Shown here piece by piece: positions 29,443-37,921 of a DNA stretch of 64,000 nt. The notes below the pieces were generated by a model. The model searched no databases, was not told the DNA's origin, and saw nothing but the letters and a program-made list of their open reading frames with translations. Numbering within the stretch: the first letter of the stretch is position 1; each line of letters begins with the position of its first letter. Both the position numbers and the translations under genes were made by a program. The DNA comes from JAXMEB01 sp046348545 (GTDB lineage Bacteria > Pseudomonadota > Gammaproteobacteria > Berkiellales > Berkiellaceae), in assembly GCA_046348545.1 (NCBI GenBank), contig JAXMEB010000002.1, positions 496,001 through 560,000 of the forward strand, given 5' to 3'.

Positions 29443-31475
29443 CCAACATGAAGTCGTATCTGCATTGGAAAATCGCCGTAGATGATATGGGGCTTGTGTG
29501 GTTAACGATCGATCGACAAGATTCTTCTGCCAATAGCCTCAATGAGCCTGTGTTGAGAGAATTTGCAGATATTATTGAACATTTTGAGAAAGAACGACCC
29601 AGAGCTTTGATTATTCGTTCTGGCAAATCATCTGGTTTTATCGCTGGGGCGGATATTGAGCAGTTCAAAACGCTTGAAAGCGCTGATGAGGCGACTGTGC
29701 TCATTAGAAAAGGGCAATTGATTTTTGATAGTTTAGAAAAATTACCTTTTCCAACGCTTGCTATGATTGATGGATTTTGCTTAGGGGGTGGGATGGAGCT
29801 GGCTTTAGCTTGCCGATACCGAATTGCTGTTGATTCACCTAAGACCAGACTGGGATTACCAGAAGTAAAATTGGGCATTCATCCAGGATGGGGTGGAACA
29901 GTTCGCCTGCCCAAGTTGCTTGGGGCATTGAAAGCAATGGATTTGAATTTATCTGGTCGACTCCTCAGAGCCAAGCAAGCAAAACGAATGGGTCTTGTAG
30001 ATGCAGCGGTTCCATTGCGATTGGCAGAGATAGCGGCTCGTGAGATGGCACTTAATCCACCGCCTCGTAAGCAATCAATGGTTTCAAAAATCACTAATTT
30101 GACTCTTATCAGACCGTGGCTTGCAAAATTGTTTTATCGTCAATTGAATAAAAAAGTCAAAAAAACTCAATATCCATCACCCTTTAAAATAGTTGAGAAT
30201 TGGGTCAAAGAAGGCACAGATGATCAAGCTTATATTCGTGAAGCTGAATCGATTGGTCAGCTGTTGGTTTCGAAAACCTCTAGAAACTTAGTTCGAATTT
30301 TCTTTTTACAGGAAAAGTTAAAGAGCTTAGGAAAATCAGCCGCATTTAAGCCCAAGCATATTCACGTGATTGGTGCCGGTACGATGGGTGGAGATATCGC
30401 TGCGTGGTGTGCAGTCAAAGGTTATATGGTCACATTACAAGATCAAAAGCCAGAATTCATTGCACCTGCGATAGGCCGGGCCTATCGTCTTGCTGAAAAG
30501 CAGCTCAAAGAACCGCATGAAATCACAAAAGCAATGGATAGATTGATGCCGGACGTTGCTGGCATTGGAGTGCGCCATGCAGATGTGATTATTGAAGCGG
30601 TCACTGAAAAACTAGAAGTTAAACAAGCTGTGTTCAAGCATCTTGAAAAGATGGCTAAAGCAGATGCGATTTTGGCGACGAATACATCGACCATTCCACT
30701 CGAAGAGATATCCACATGCCTTCAACATCCTGAGCGACTGATTGGGATTCACTTCTTTAATCCGGTTGCGAAGATGCCATTGGTTGAAGTTATCCATGCC
30801 GATAAGACCTCTAAAGCATGGATAGATAAGGGGCTTGCCTTTGTTAAGCAGATTGATAAGCTACCATTGCCAGTAAAGAGTTCACCCGGTTTTTTAGTGA
30901 ATCGTATTCTATTGCCTTATATGCTTGAAGCCGTTGCGTTGCTTGAAGAGGGGGTGCCGGGACCAACGATTGATAAAGCCGCAGTTGAATTTGGAATGCC
31001 TGTAGGACCCATCGAATTGGCTGACATCGTTGGGCTAGATATTTGCTTAGCCGCTTTAGAAAAATTGGCGCCACACTTAGGTGCTCAAATTCCTGAGCAG
31101 CTGCGTCAACTAGTGTCACAAAATCGTTTGGGCAAGAAAACCAATCATGGATTTTATGAATATCAAAATGACAAGGTCGTGAAACCTAAAGTCACAAGCC
31201 AGCATGGGATTCCAAAAGATATCATTGACAGGCTGAGCTTACGAATGCTCAATGAAGCAATTGCTTGTTTAAGAGAAGGTATTGTTGAAAGCGCCGATTT
31301 ACTTGATGCCGGAACTATTTTTGGATTTGGCTTCCCACCATTTAGAGGCGGCGCTATTCATTTTACCCAGGAGGAAGGGTTGGATAGATTGAAACAACAA
31401 TTAGAAAAATTAGAAACACGGTATGGTAATCGATTTGCAGCAGATAAAGGCTGGGATAGCGTTGTAGCAGCTTAA
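29439..31475 (+). CDS. fadJ: Multifunctional enoyl-CoA hydratase/3-hydroxyacyl-CoA dehydrogenase (FadJ-like)
   Basis: The 678-residue protein has the FadB/FadJ order. An N-terminal crotonase domain (residues 1 to about 200) carries GGGMELALACR and LPEVKLGIHPGWGG with the catalytic glutamates. An NAD-binding 3-hydroxyacyl-CoA dehydrogenase domain starts near residue 305 with VIGAGTMGGDIAAW and has the catalytic histidine in GIHFFNPVAKMPLVE. It pairs with the overlapping upstream FadI-like thiolase as an alpha-beta unit. The four-base ATGA overlap indicates translational coupling. Confidence 0.94.
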   Translation: MTNMKSYLHWKIAVDDMGLVWLTIDRQDSSANSLNEPVLREFADIIEHFEKERPRALIIRSGKSSGFIAGADIEQFKTLESADEATVLIRKGQLIFDSLEKLPFPTLAMIDGFCLGGGMELALACRYRIAVDSPKTRLGLPEVKLGIHPGWGGTVRLPKLLGALKAMDLNLSGRLLRAKQAKRMGLVDAAVPLRLAEIAAREMALNPPPRKQSMVSKITNLTLIRPWLAKLFYRQLNKKVKKTQYPSPFKIVENWVKEGTDDQAYIREAESIGQLLVSKTSRNLVRIFFLQEKLKSLGKSAAFKPKHIHVIGAGTMGGDIAAWCAVKGYMVTLQDQKPEFIAPAIGRAYRLAEKQLKEPHEITKAMDRLMPDVAGIGVRHADVIIEAVTEKLEVKQAVFKHLEKMAKADAILATNTSTIPLEEISTCLQHPERLIGIHFFNPVAKMPLVEVIHADKTSKAWIDKGLAFVKQIDKLPLPVKSSPGFLVNRILLPYMLEAVALLEEGVPGPTIDKAAVEFGMPVGPIELADIVGLDICLAALEKLAPHLGAQIPEQLRQLVSQNRLGKKTNHGFYEYQNDKVVKPKVTSQHGIPKDIIDRLSLRMLNEAIACLREGIVESADLLDAGTIFGFGFPPFRGGAIHFTQEEGLDRLKQQLEKLETRYGNRFAADKGWDSVVAA

Positions 31476-31487
31476 GGAGAATAGGGC

Positions 31488-33836
31488 GTGATGAATCAAT
31501 ACAATCGCATTCATAAAGTAGCGGTATTAGGCGCTGGTGTTATGGGGGCACAAATTGCTGCGCACTTTGTTAATGCAGGCTTTCAGGTGATTTTATATGA
31601 TTTACCCGCTCAAAAGGGAGATCCAAATTCTCTGGTCAAAGGTGCTATTCATGCTCTGAAAACCTTAAGCCCATCCCCTTTGGCGACCGATCAAACACTT
31701 CAAGGTATTCACGCTGCTAATTATGAACATGATTTAAATCAGTTAACAAGCTGTGACTTGGTCATTGAAGCCATTTCTGAAAGAATGGATTGGAAAAAAT
31801 CCTTATTTGATAAAGTGATCCCTCATCTACATCAAACTGCTATTTTAGCCAGCAACACATCAGGTCTTAGCATTCAGGCTCTAGCAGATGATTTGCCTGA
31901 AAATATTCGCTCTCGCTTTGTGGGCATGCATTTTTTTAATCCCCCGAGATACATGCGTTTGGTTGAATTGATTTCTCATGATGCTAGCTCTACAGCATTG
32001 TTGGATCATCTTGAAACGTTTCTGGTCACTTATTTAGGCAAAGGGGTCATTCGTGCTAAAGACAGTCCGAATTTTATTGGTAATCGCATCGGCGTGTTTG
32101 CTTTACTGACGGTGATGCAATATGCAGAGCACTATGATATTCCCCCAGATGTGGTGGATGCTTTAACCGGTTCTTTAATTGGCAGACCCAAGAGTGGAAC
32201 TTTTAGGACGCTTGATGTTGTTGGATTGGATACCATGGCCTATGTGGTGAATACGATGAAGCAAGGATTGAAAAACGATCCTTGGAGCAATCGTTTTTAT
32301 TTTCCGACTTGGATTGAGGATTTGATTCACAAAGGCTATCTCGGACAAAAGACAAAGCAGGGTGTTTATCTCAAAAAAGATAGAGATATCTTGGTGATTG
32401 ATCGCAAAGAAAGCAATTACCGGATCTCTAAACCTCAAATTGCAAATGAAATTCAATCTATTTTTAAATCGACATCGTCTCATTGGTTGATTGCTTTAAA
32501 AGAGAGCAGTCATCCACAAGCACAATTTCTTTGGTCTGCATTTAGAGACTTATTTCATTACAGTGCTTACCATTTAACCGACATGGCGAATACAGTGAGA
32601 GATGTTGATTTGGCGATGCGGTGGGGATATGGATGGCAGCAAGGTCCATTTGAGATTTGGCAAGCTGCTGGATGGTCCTTGATAGCAGATGCTTTAGATA
32701 AAACGATATCGGTACCTGTTTGGGTGAACGAAATTGATCAAGGACCTTATACCCTAAAAGGCGCTTGGGCACCAGCTTCTAAATGCTATCAAGCACGTTC
32801 TCAATTACCGGTTTATCAGAGACAGATCGTTGCTGAACCCGTCTTGGCTGAAGTGCAGGACGCTAGTAAAACAATATTTGAGACTGATGCGGTCAAATTG
32901 TTTTCTATCTCGAATTATCTCGATGTGCCTGTTTTAAGTTTTAAAACAAAGCAAAACACCATCAGTGAAGCCGTCCTCGATGGTATTCAAGAAGCGATTG
33001 AGCGAGCAGAGGTCGATTACAAAGGTTTGGTGCTTTGGCAGGGTCTTGACGAACCTTTTAGTTTAGGCGCGAATTTACAAGATGTTCTTAAGGCTGTGGC
33101 AGCTAACCAATTTGAAGCCATAGAGCGCGTTGTTACAAAATTTCAAGCGACAGCTATTAAAATTCGAGCATCACGTGTTCCTATTGTTGCTGCAATACAA
33201 GGTTTTACCCTTGGAGGGGGGGCTGAACTAGCCATGCATTGTGCACGAAGAGTTGCTGCATTAGAAACTTACATGGGGTTAGTAGAAGTTGGGGTAGGTA
33301 TTTTACCTGCAGGTGGTGGCACCAAAGAATTAGCTTATCGTGCTGCGCGAGTGGCTAGCGGTAAATCCGTTGAACCGATTGTGACGCGCTATTTTGAACA
33401 AATCATGAAAGCAGAAGTCAGTACGAGTGCAAGAGAAGCGTTAGCAAAAGACTATATGTGTCGTTCAGACTCGATTGTTCTGCATTCAGGTGAATTACTG
33501 TATCGTGCTTTACAGGAAGCGAGACATTTGAGCGATAATAACTATCTTGCGCCGAATATTCTGCCTTTTGCTGTTGCGGGACGGGATGTCCAGGCTAATT
33601 TCCAGACACATCTTGTCAATTTACGAGAGGGTGCTTTTATCTCTGATCATGACTATCTCATAGGAAGCCTCATTGCAGAGGTCATTACGGGTGGGGGTGT
33701 TCCAGAAGGGATGTGTGTGACAGAGGAATGGATGCTTGAGAAAGAGCGTGAAATGATCATGCGTTTGATTAAGACTAAACCAACACAACAACGTATACAA
33801 CACTTGCTTGAAACCGGTAAACCCTTAAGAAATTAA
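31488..33836 (+). CDS. 3-hydroxyacyl-CoA dehydrogenase/enoyl-CoA hydratase with inverted domain order (FadN-like)
   Basis: The 782 residues begin with the NAD domain (VAVLGAGVMGAQIAAHFVNAGF shortened: VLGAGVMGAQIAAH, residues 9-22), and the catalytic His is in GMHFFNPPRYMRLVE. The crotonase domain is at the C-terminus (about 505-690), with FTLGGGAELAMH and LVEVGVGILPAGGG. This order is the reverse of FadB/FadJ and matches the FadN/YusL class. The ribosome site AAGGAGAATAGG precedes the start. It is followed 3 bases later by a second thiolase, giving a second oxidation pair in the same block. Confidence 0.93.
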   Translation: MMNQYNRIHKVAVLGAGVMGAQIAAHFVNAGFQVILYDLPAQKGDPNSLVKGAIHALKTLSPSPLATDQTLQGIHAANYEHDLNQLTSCDLVIEAISERMDWKKSLFDKVIPHLHQTAILASNTSGLSIQALADDLPENIRSRFVGMHFFNPPRYMRLVELISHDASSTALLDHLETFLVTYLGKGVIRAKDSPNFIGNRIGVFALLTVMQYAEHYDIPPDVVDALTGSLIGRPKSGTFRTLDVVGLDTMAYVVNTMKQGLKNDPWSNRFYFPTWIEDLIHKGYLGQKTKQGVYLKKDRDILVIDRKESNYRISKPQIANEIQSIFKSTSSHWLIALKESSHPQAQFLWSAFRDLFHYSAYHLTDMANTVRDVDLAMRWGYGWQQGPFEIWQAAGWSLIADALDKTISVPVWVNEIDQGPYTLKGAWAPASKCYQARSQLPVYQRQIVAEPVLAEVQDASKTIFETDAVKLFSISNYLDVPVLSFKTKQNTISEAVLDGIQEAIERAEVDYKGLVLWQGLDEPFSLGANLQDVLKAVAANQFEAIERVVTKFQATAIKIRASRVPIVAAIQGFTLGGGAELAMHCARRVAALETYMGLVEVGVGILPAGGGTKELAYRAARVASGKSVEPIVTRYFEQIMKAEVSTSAREALAKDYMCRSDSIVLHSGELLYRALQEARHLSDNNYLAPNILPFAVAGRDVQANFQTHLVNLREGAFISDHDYLIGSLIAEVITGGGVPEGMCVTEEWMLEKEREMIMRLIKTKPTQQRIQHLLETGKPLRN

Positions 33837-33839
33837 AGG

Positions 33840-35039
33840 ATGGATAAGATGAAATTGCAAGAGGCTTATATTGTTGCCGCGCTTCGCACGCCTGTTTGTA
33901 AAGCAGGAACTGTTTTTGCTGAAACTCGGCCAGATGACTTATTAGCACATGTTCTGAAAGCGGTGATGAACCAGGTTGGACAAATTTCACCAGAGCAAAT
34001 TGATGAGGTTATTGTAGGTTGCGCGATGCCTGAAGCTCAGCAAGGCATGAACGTAGCTCGCATTAGTACGTTGTTAGCAGGATTACCAGATTCTGTGCCT
34101 GCCATGACCATTAATCGTTTTTGTGCATCCGGGTTAGAAGCGATTGCGCTTTCTGCGAATCGAATTCAGTTAGGCGAAGCCGATATCATTCTCGCCGCTG
34201 GGGTTGAAAGCATGTCGATGGTGCCCATGGGGGGCTTTCATTTTTCAGCGAATCCTCGTTTCTTTTCTGAAGAGGGCATGGAGCCTATTGCCTATGGCAT
34301 GGGGGTGACCGCAGAAAAAGTAGCTTCAAAATGGGGTATCGGTCGAGACCAGCAAGATGCGTTTGCGTTAGAAAGTCATGTTCGTGCATCTAAAGCTATA
34401 GAGCAAGGTAGATTTCAAGCTGAGGTTGCACCGATCACGGTTCGTGAAACGCTTTTTGATATTCAAAGCAGAAAACGCATACAGGAATTTAAATTAATTG
34501 CACAAGACCATGGTCCACGTCGTGATACTTCGTTGGAGGTACTATCTAAGCTGAGGCCTGTCTTTCACGCCAAGGGCACTGTAACGGCCGGTAATAGCTC
34601 ACAACGAAGTGATGGTGCTGCAGCGATTTTGTTGGTGAGTGAAAAGGTGCTTGCTCAGTATGATTTGCACCCACTCGCTCGGTTTATGGGATATAGTGTT
34701 GCCGGTGTTGCGCCAGAATATATGGGGATTGGACCCGTTGCAGCGATACCAAAAATCTTGTCTCGTTTGAAATTAAACTTACAACAAATCCAATGGATAG
34801 AGCTCAATGAAGCGTTTGCAGCGCAGTCATTAGCGGTTATGAAAGATTTATCTCTGGATCCTGCGATTGTGAATCCAGTTGGGAGTGCCATCGCATTAGG
34901 GCACCCCTTAGGCGCAACGGGCGCGATACGTACCGCTACTTTGATTCATGGTATGCGCCAACATCACTTGAAGTATGGCATGGTTACGATGTGCATTGGT
35001 ACGGGCATGGGAGCCGCAGGGATATTCGAAATTCTGTAG
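33840..35039 (+). CDS. fadA: Acetyl-CoA acyltransferase (FadA-like thiolase)
   Basis: This is a 399-residue thiolase of the classical length. The nucleophile is in NRFCASGLEAIA (about residue 94), with NEAFAAQSLAV and GHPLGATGA, and the second cysteine is in CIGTGMGAAGIF. It follows the FadN-like gene with a 3-base gap and is probably its partner. A start three codons later (ATGAAATTG) is also possible. Having two thiolases of different subfamilies suggests different chain-length ranges. Confidence 0.93.
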   Translation: MDKMKLQEAYIVAALRTPVCKAGTVFAETRPDDLLAHVLKAVMNQVGQISPEQIDEVIVGCAMPEAQQGMNVARISTLLAGLPDSVPAMTINRFCASGLEAIALSANRIQLGEADIILAAGVESMSMVPMGGFHFSANPRFFSEEGMEPIAYGMGVTAEKVASKWGIGRDQQDAFALESHVRASKAIEQGRFQAEVAPITVRETLFDIQSRKRIQEFKLIAQDHGPRRDTSLEVLSKLRPVFHAKGTVTAGNSSQRSDGAAAILLVSEKVLAQYDLHPLARFMGYSVAGVAPEYMGIGPVAAIPKILSRLKLNLQQIQWIELNEAFAAQSLAVMKDLSLDPAIVNPVGSAIALGHPLGATGAIRTATLIHGMRQHHLKYGMVTMCIGTGMGAAGIFEIL

Positions 35040-35149
35040 GGTTAAAAATCGTAAAGGCGATTTGATATAAAGTCAAGCATTCACATTTGGCTGACTTAAG
35101 GGTAGAGTATGCCCTTACAACGAAAATAATTTACTAATGGAGTGATGTT

Positions 35150-36478
35150 GTGGATAAAAAGGACTTTGGAATTTTCAAGTCATTATATTGCACCGCACTT
35201 TTCTCAAGCACTTTTATATGCGCCACTTCTGTTTTGGCAGCTGGATTTCAAATTCAAGAGCAAAGTGTTACCAACTTAGGAACGGCCTATAGTGGTACCG
35301 CAGCCCTGAGTGCAGACGCCTCAACGAATTTTTATAATGCGGCAGGCCTAACGCACATTCCCCATACTCAAATCGTTGTCTCTGCTGTTGGGATTAATGG
35401 TAAGTTTGATTTGCACCCGACATTGGCGAATGCCAATGCGCCTGCAAACACACCTATTTCTCCTTTGACTGTTGAAGATGCAGGTGGCTTTAATTTTGTG
35501 CCAGGTTTACACATGGCTCATCGTTTTAGTGATGACATTGTGGTTGGTATGAGTGTGACTTCTGCTTTTGGATTAAAAACAGAGTACAGTGAGACCAGTG
35601 TGGCTCGGTTTGCTGCCACAAGATCTGAGCTTATTACTATCTTGCTTAGCCCCAGTATTGCTTATCAAATGAATCCACACTGGTCTTTTGCGGTTGGGCC
35701 GGATATTCAATATGCAAAGGCAAATTTAGACGTGGCCACCAATTTTACAGGTGGCGATCTTGTTAACGATGGATATTCTAAAAATGAAGGGGATGATTGG
35801 GGTTATAGTTTTCATGCCGGTATTTTGTATGAGTGGACGGAAAAAACTCGCTTAGGTTTAAGTTACCGAAGTCATTTTAATTATGATGTCGAGGGTACAA
35901 ACGAAGCAAAAGCAGTTCCTTTGCTTGGTGGGCTTGTTAGTACGCGCCCTCTTGAAACCAGTATTGTGTTGCCTGAAACAGCCATTCTTAGCGGTTTCCA
36001 TGAATTTGAAAATAATTGGGCCGTGATGTTCGATGTTCATTGGACGGCTTGGAGTCGCTTTAGAACGCTTCGTTTACGCTATCCAGCAGGTTCTGGTGGA
36101 GTTGATACCGATACTTGGGAGCATTGGAAAGATACTATTCGTTATGCAGTCGGCGCTCAATACCGTTGGTGTGATAAGTGGATTTTTAGAGCAGGCTTGG
36201 CACTTGATGAAACTCCAGTCCCCGAAGAGCGTCGTACCGCTCGTATTCCTGACAGTGATCGGACATGGGTTGGTGTAGGGGTAGGTTATACGTTCACCCC
36301 GAATTTTCATGTTGACTTAGGGTATGCGCATTTATTCTTTAAAGATGCAAATATTAATGATCGCGGGCCCTTTGCTAAACAGACATCTACGCCAGTATTG
36401 CCAGGCACCCATTTAGTTGGTAAATATGAGAGTTATGCAAATATTTTCGGTATTCAAGTGAAGATAGATTTTGTATAA
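35150..36478 (+). CDS. fadL: FadL-family long-chain fatty acid outer-membrane transporter
   Basis: The 442-residue outer-membrane beta-barrel imports fatty acids. A signal peptide (residues 1-30, ending SVLAA) is followed by AGFQIQEQSVTNLG, the typical FadL hatch start, and then SGTAALSADASTNFYNAAG. The barrel strands alternate with tight turns to a C-terminal aromatic-type end (VKIDFV). I use the GTG at 35150 since AATGGAGTGA lies upstream and the nearby ATG is out of frame. The location directly downstream of the beta-oxidation genes fits uptake feeding degradation. Confidence 0.94.
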   Translation: MDKKDFGIFKSLYCTALFSSTFICATSVLAAGFQIQEQSVTNLGTAYSGTAALSADASTNFYNAAGLTHIPHTQIVVSAVGINGKFDLHPTLANANAPANTPISPLTVEDAGGFNFVPGLHMAHRFSDDIVVGMSVTSAFGLKTEYSETSVARFAATRSELITILLSPSIAYQMNPHWSFAVGPDIQYAKANLDVATNFTGGDLVNDGYSKNEGDDWGYSFHAGILYEWTEKTRLGLSYRSHFNYDVEGTNEAKAVPLLGGLVSTRPLETSIVLPETAILSGFHEFENNWAVMFDVHWTAWSRFRTLRLRYPAGSGGVDTDTWEHWKDTIRYAVGAQYRWCDKWIFRAGLALDETPVPEERRTARIPDSDRTWVGVGVGYTFTPNFHVDLGYAHLFFKDANINDRGPFAKQTSTPVLPGTHLVGKYESYANIFGIQVKIDFV

Positions 36479-36626
36479 TGGATAAGTTAGACATTTGATG
36501 TGAATATTTTTGAAGGGGTTATGCCTCATACTTCGTGAGAAGTGTTAGGTGTAAGTTGTGTAGGGTCTCTGGGGTGCTACGGAAGCAGTTTTACCCCACT
36601 TGCTGGAAAAATGGACTAAAGACGTT

Positions 36627-37241
36627 ATGCCACGGAAAACAGACAAAAGAGTAAGATTAATTGAAGCTGCGAAGGTTTTAATACACCAACAAGGCTTTAA
36701 TTTGACAACACTAGCAGACATCGCTCAAGAAGCTGATGTGCCGCTAGGAAATGTGTATTATTATTTCAAGACTAAAGAGGCGATTGGTATTGCCGTCATT
36801 GAAAAGCGTGCCTCTGAATGGGCGGAGCGCTTAGCAATGTGGTCTGAACTGCCTGAGCCTCAGGTTCGTCTCAATGCATTAATCAAATACGGCTTGGAAG
36901 ATTTGGAAGTAACCGCTCGTTTTGGTTGTCCAATTGGCGGACTCTGCCAAGAATTAGGCAAACAAGGTGGAACCTTATCTGATCTGGCTGCAAAATTATT
37001 GCATGATATTTTGCAATGGGGTGAAGAGCAATTCAGGGCGTTAGGTTTTGGTGACATTTCTGCAAGTCACGCTTTGAATCTAGTTGCGATGATTCAAGGT
37101 ACGTTCCTCCTGACGCATACTTTTAAAGATCCAAAAATTGCGTCACGTCAAAGTGAAGAGCTTCAAAAATGGTTGGCTGTCATGGTTGAGCGTAAAGGTC
37201 AGCCTGCGCGTCAAACAACCGAAGCTGCTGCATTCGTTTGA
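36627..37241 (+). CDS. TetR/AcrR-family transcriptional regulator
   Basis: I start at the ATG at 36627 (MPRKTDKRVRLIEA), giving 204 residues; an upstream TTG is less likely. The N-terminal helix-turn-helix spans about residues 22-45 with TTLADIAQEADVPLGNVYYYFKTKE, quoted here as its key parts TTLADIA and GNVYYYF. The C-terminal ligand domain has a conserved GCPIGGLCQELG segment typical of a TetR_C subclass. It lies 148 bases after fadL in the same direction and could control the fatty-acid block or itself. The ligand is unknown. Confidence 0.9.
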   Translation: MPRKTDKRVRLIEAAKVLIHQQGFNLTTLADIAQEADVPLGNVYYYFKTKEAIGIAVIEKRASEWAERLAMWSELPEPQVRLNALIKYGLEDLEVTARFGCPIGGLCQELGKQGGTLSDLAAKLLHDILQWGEEQFRALGFGDISASHALNLVAMIQGTFLLTHTFKDPKIASRQSEELQKWLAVMVERKGQPARQTTEAAAFV

Positions 37242-37263
37242 TTTATTAGATTTCAAGCAATTT

Positions 37264-37306
37264 AAAAGCCTCCCTCAGTTCAGTATCCAATTGAGAGAGG
37301 CTTTTT
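37264..37306. terminator. Bidirectional rho-independent terminator
   Basis: AAAAGCCTCCCTCA (37264-37277) and TGAGAGAGGCTTTT (37292-37305) pair as a 14-bp stem with one mismatch and a 14-base loop. They have A and T runs on the two sides. It sits between the convergent TetR gene and the small exported protein gene and can serve both. Confidence 0.85.
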
Positions 37307-37307
37307 A

Positions 37308-37709
37308 TTAAGCTTTTTTGTTGCTTATCTTGATATGTGTAATGGGTGAGGTTTCCCAGCCACTAACAAAAAAACTTTCAGTATATTTGCCGTATATCGT
37401 GGGAGCTGAGGTAAGCGTTAAGTTTTCAGTATTAATGCGAACGCTGGCGACTTTTTCACCTGTCGAGCGATCGAAGAAATCAATTGGGCAATTATGCATG
37501 ACGCCTGCTTGGTAACACCCAATTTGTAGTATTCCTAAGAAAACATTTTTACTAACGTTAGCTTCAATGCCTCGACCGGGCAAGCCTGCGACAGACGTAT
37601 TAAGCCCAATGTTTGTTTCATTGGTAAATTGAATTTCTAGAGGAAGCGCTATCGCACTGGCTGACAATGCTAACCCCATGGCGAGCGTCATCGATTTTAA
37701 TTTAAACAT
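37308..37709 (-). CDS. Small exported protein of unknown function
   Basis: The 133-residue protein has a clear signal peptide (MFKLKSMTLAMGLALSASAIA, cut after about residue 22). The mature part has about 110 residues with two cysteines (IGCYQAG and HNCPIDFF) that could form a disulphide, and beta-strand-like alternation. The family is not recognised. The gene ends at the shared terminator and starts about 210 bases from the divergent haemagglutinin gene, so the two may share a control region. Confidence 0.65.
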   Translation of the reverse strand: MFKLKSMTLAMGLALSASAIALPLEIQFTNETNIGLNTSVAGLPGRGIEANVSKNVFLGILQIGCYQAGVMHNCPIDFFDRSTGEKVASVRINTENLTLTSAPTIYGKYTESFFVSGWETSPITHIKISNKKA

Positions 37710-37921
37710 CTTGACTCCTATTCATATTATCAATATCAAATCCAATTCACTATATGATTCTGTTAATAGTGATACAAACAGCTTATTGTTTCGAGAAATT
37801 TTTCAGCACATTCATGTCTAACGAAGCATCATATAAAAATCTATCAAACCGGGTTGCACAACTCAGAGAACAGCCTATAGCATCCGTCGTTTATTTTTAG
37901 CTGTATGTCTAGGAAGTTGTG

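Noticed and set aside
37814..37900. Short frame MSNEASYKNLSNRVAQL upstream of the haemagglutinin
   Set aside because: It is 28 codons with no ribosome site. It might be a leader peptide but there is no support.
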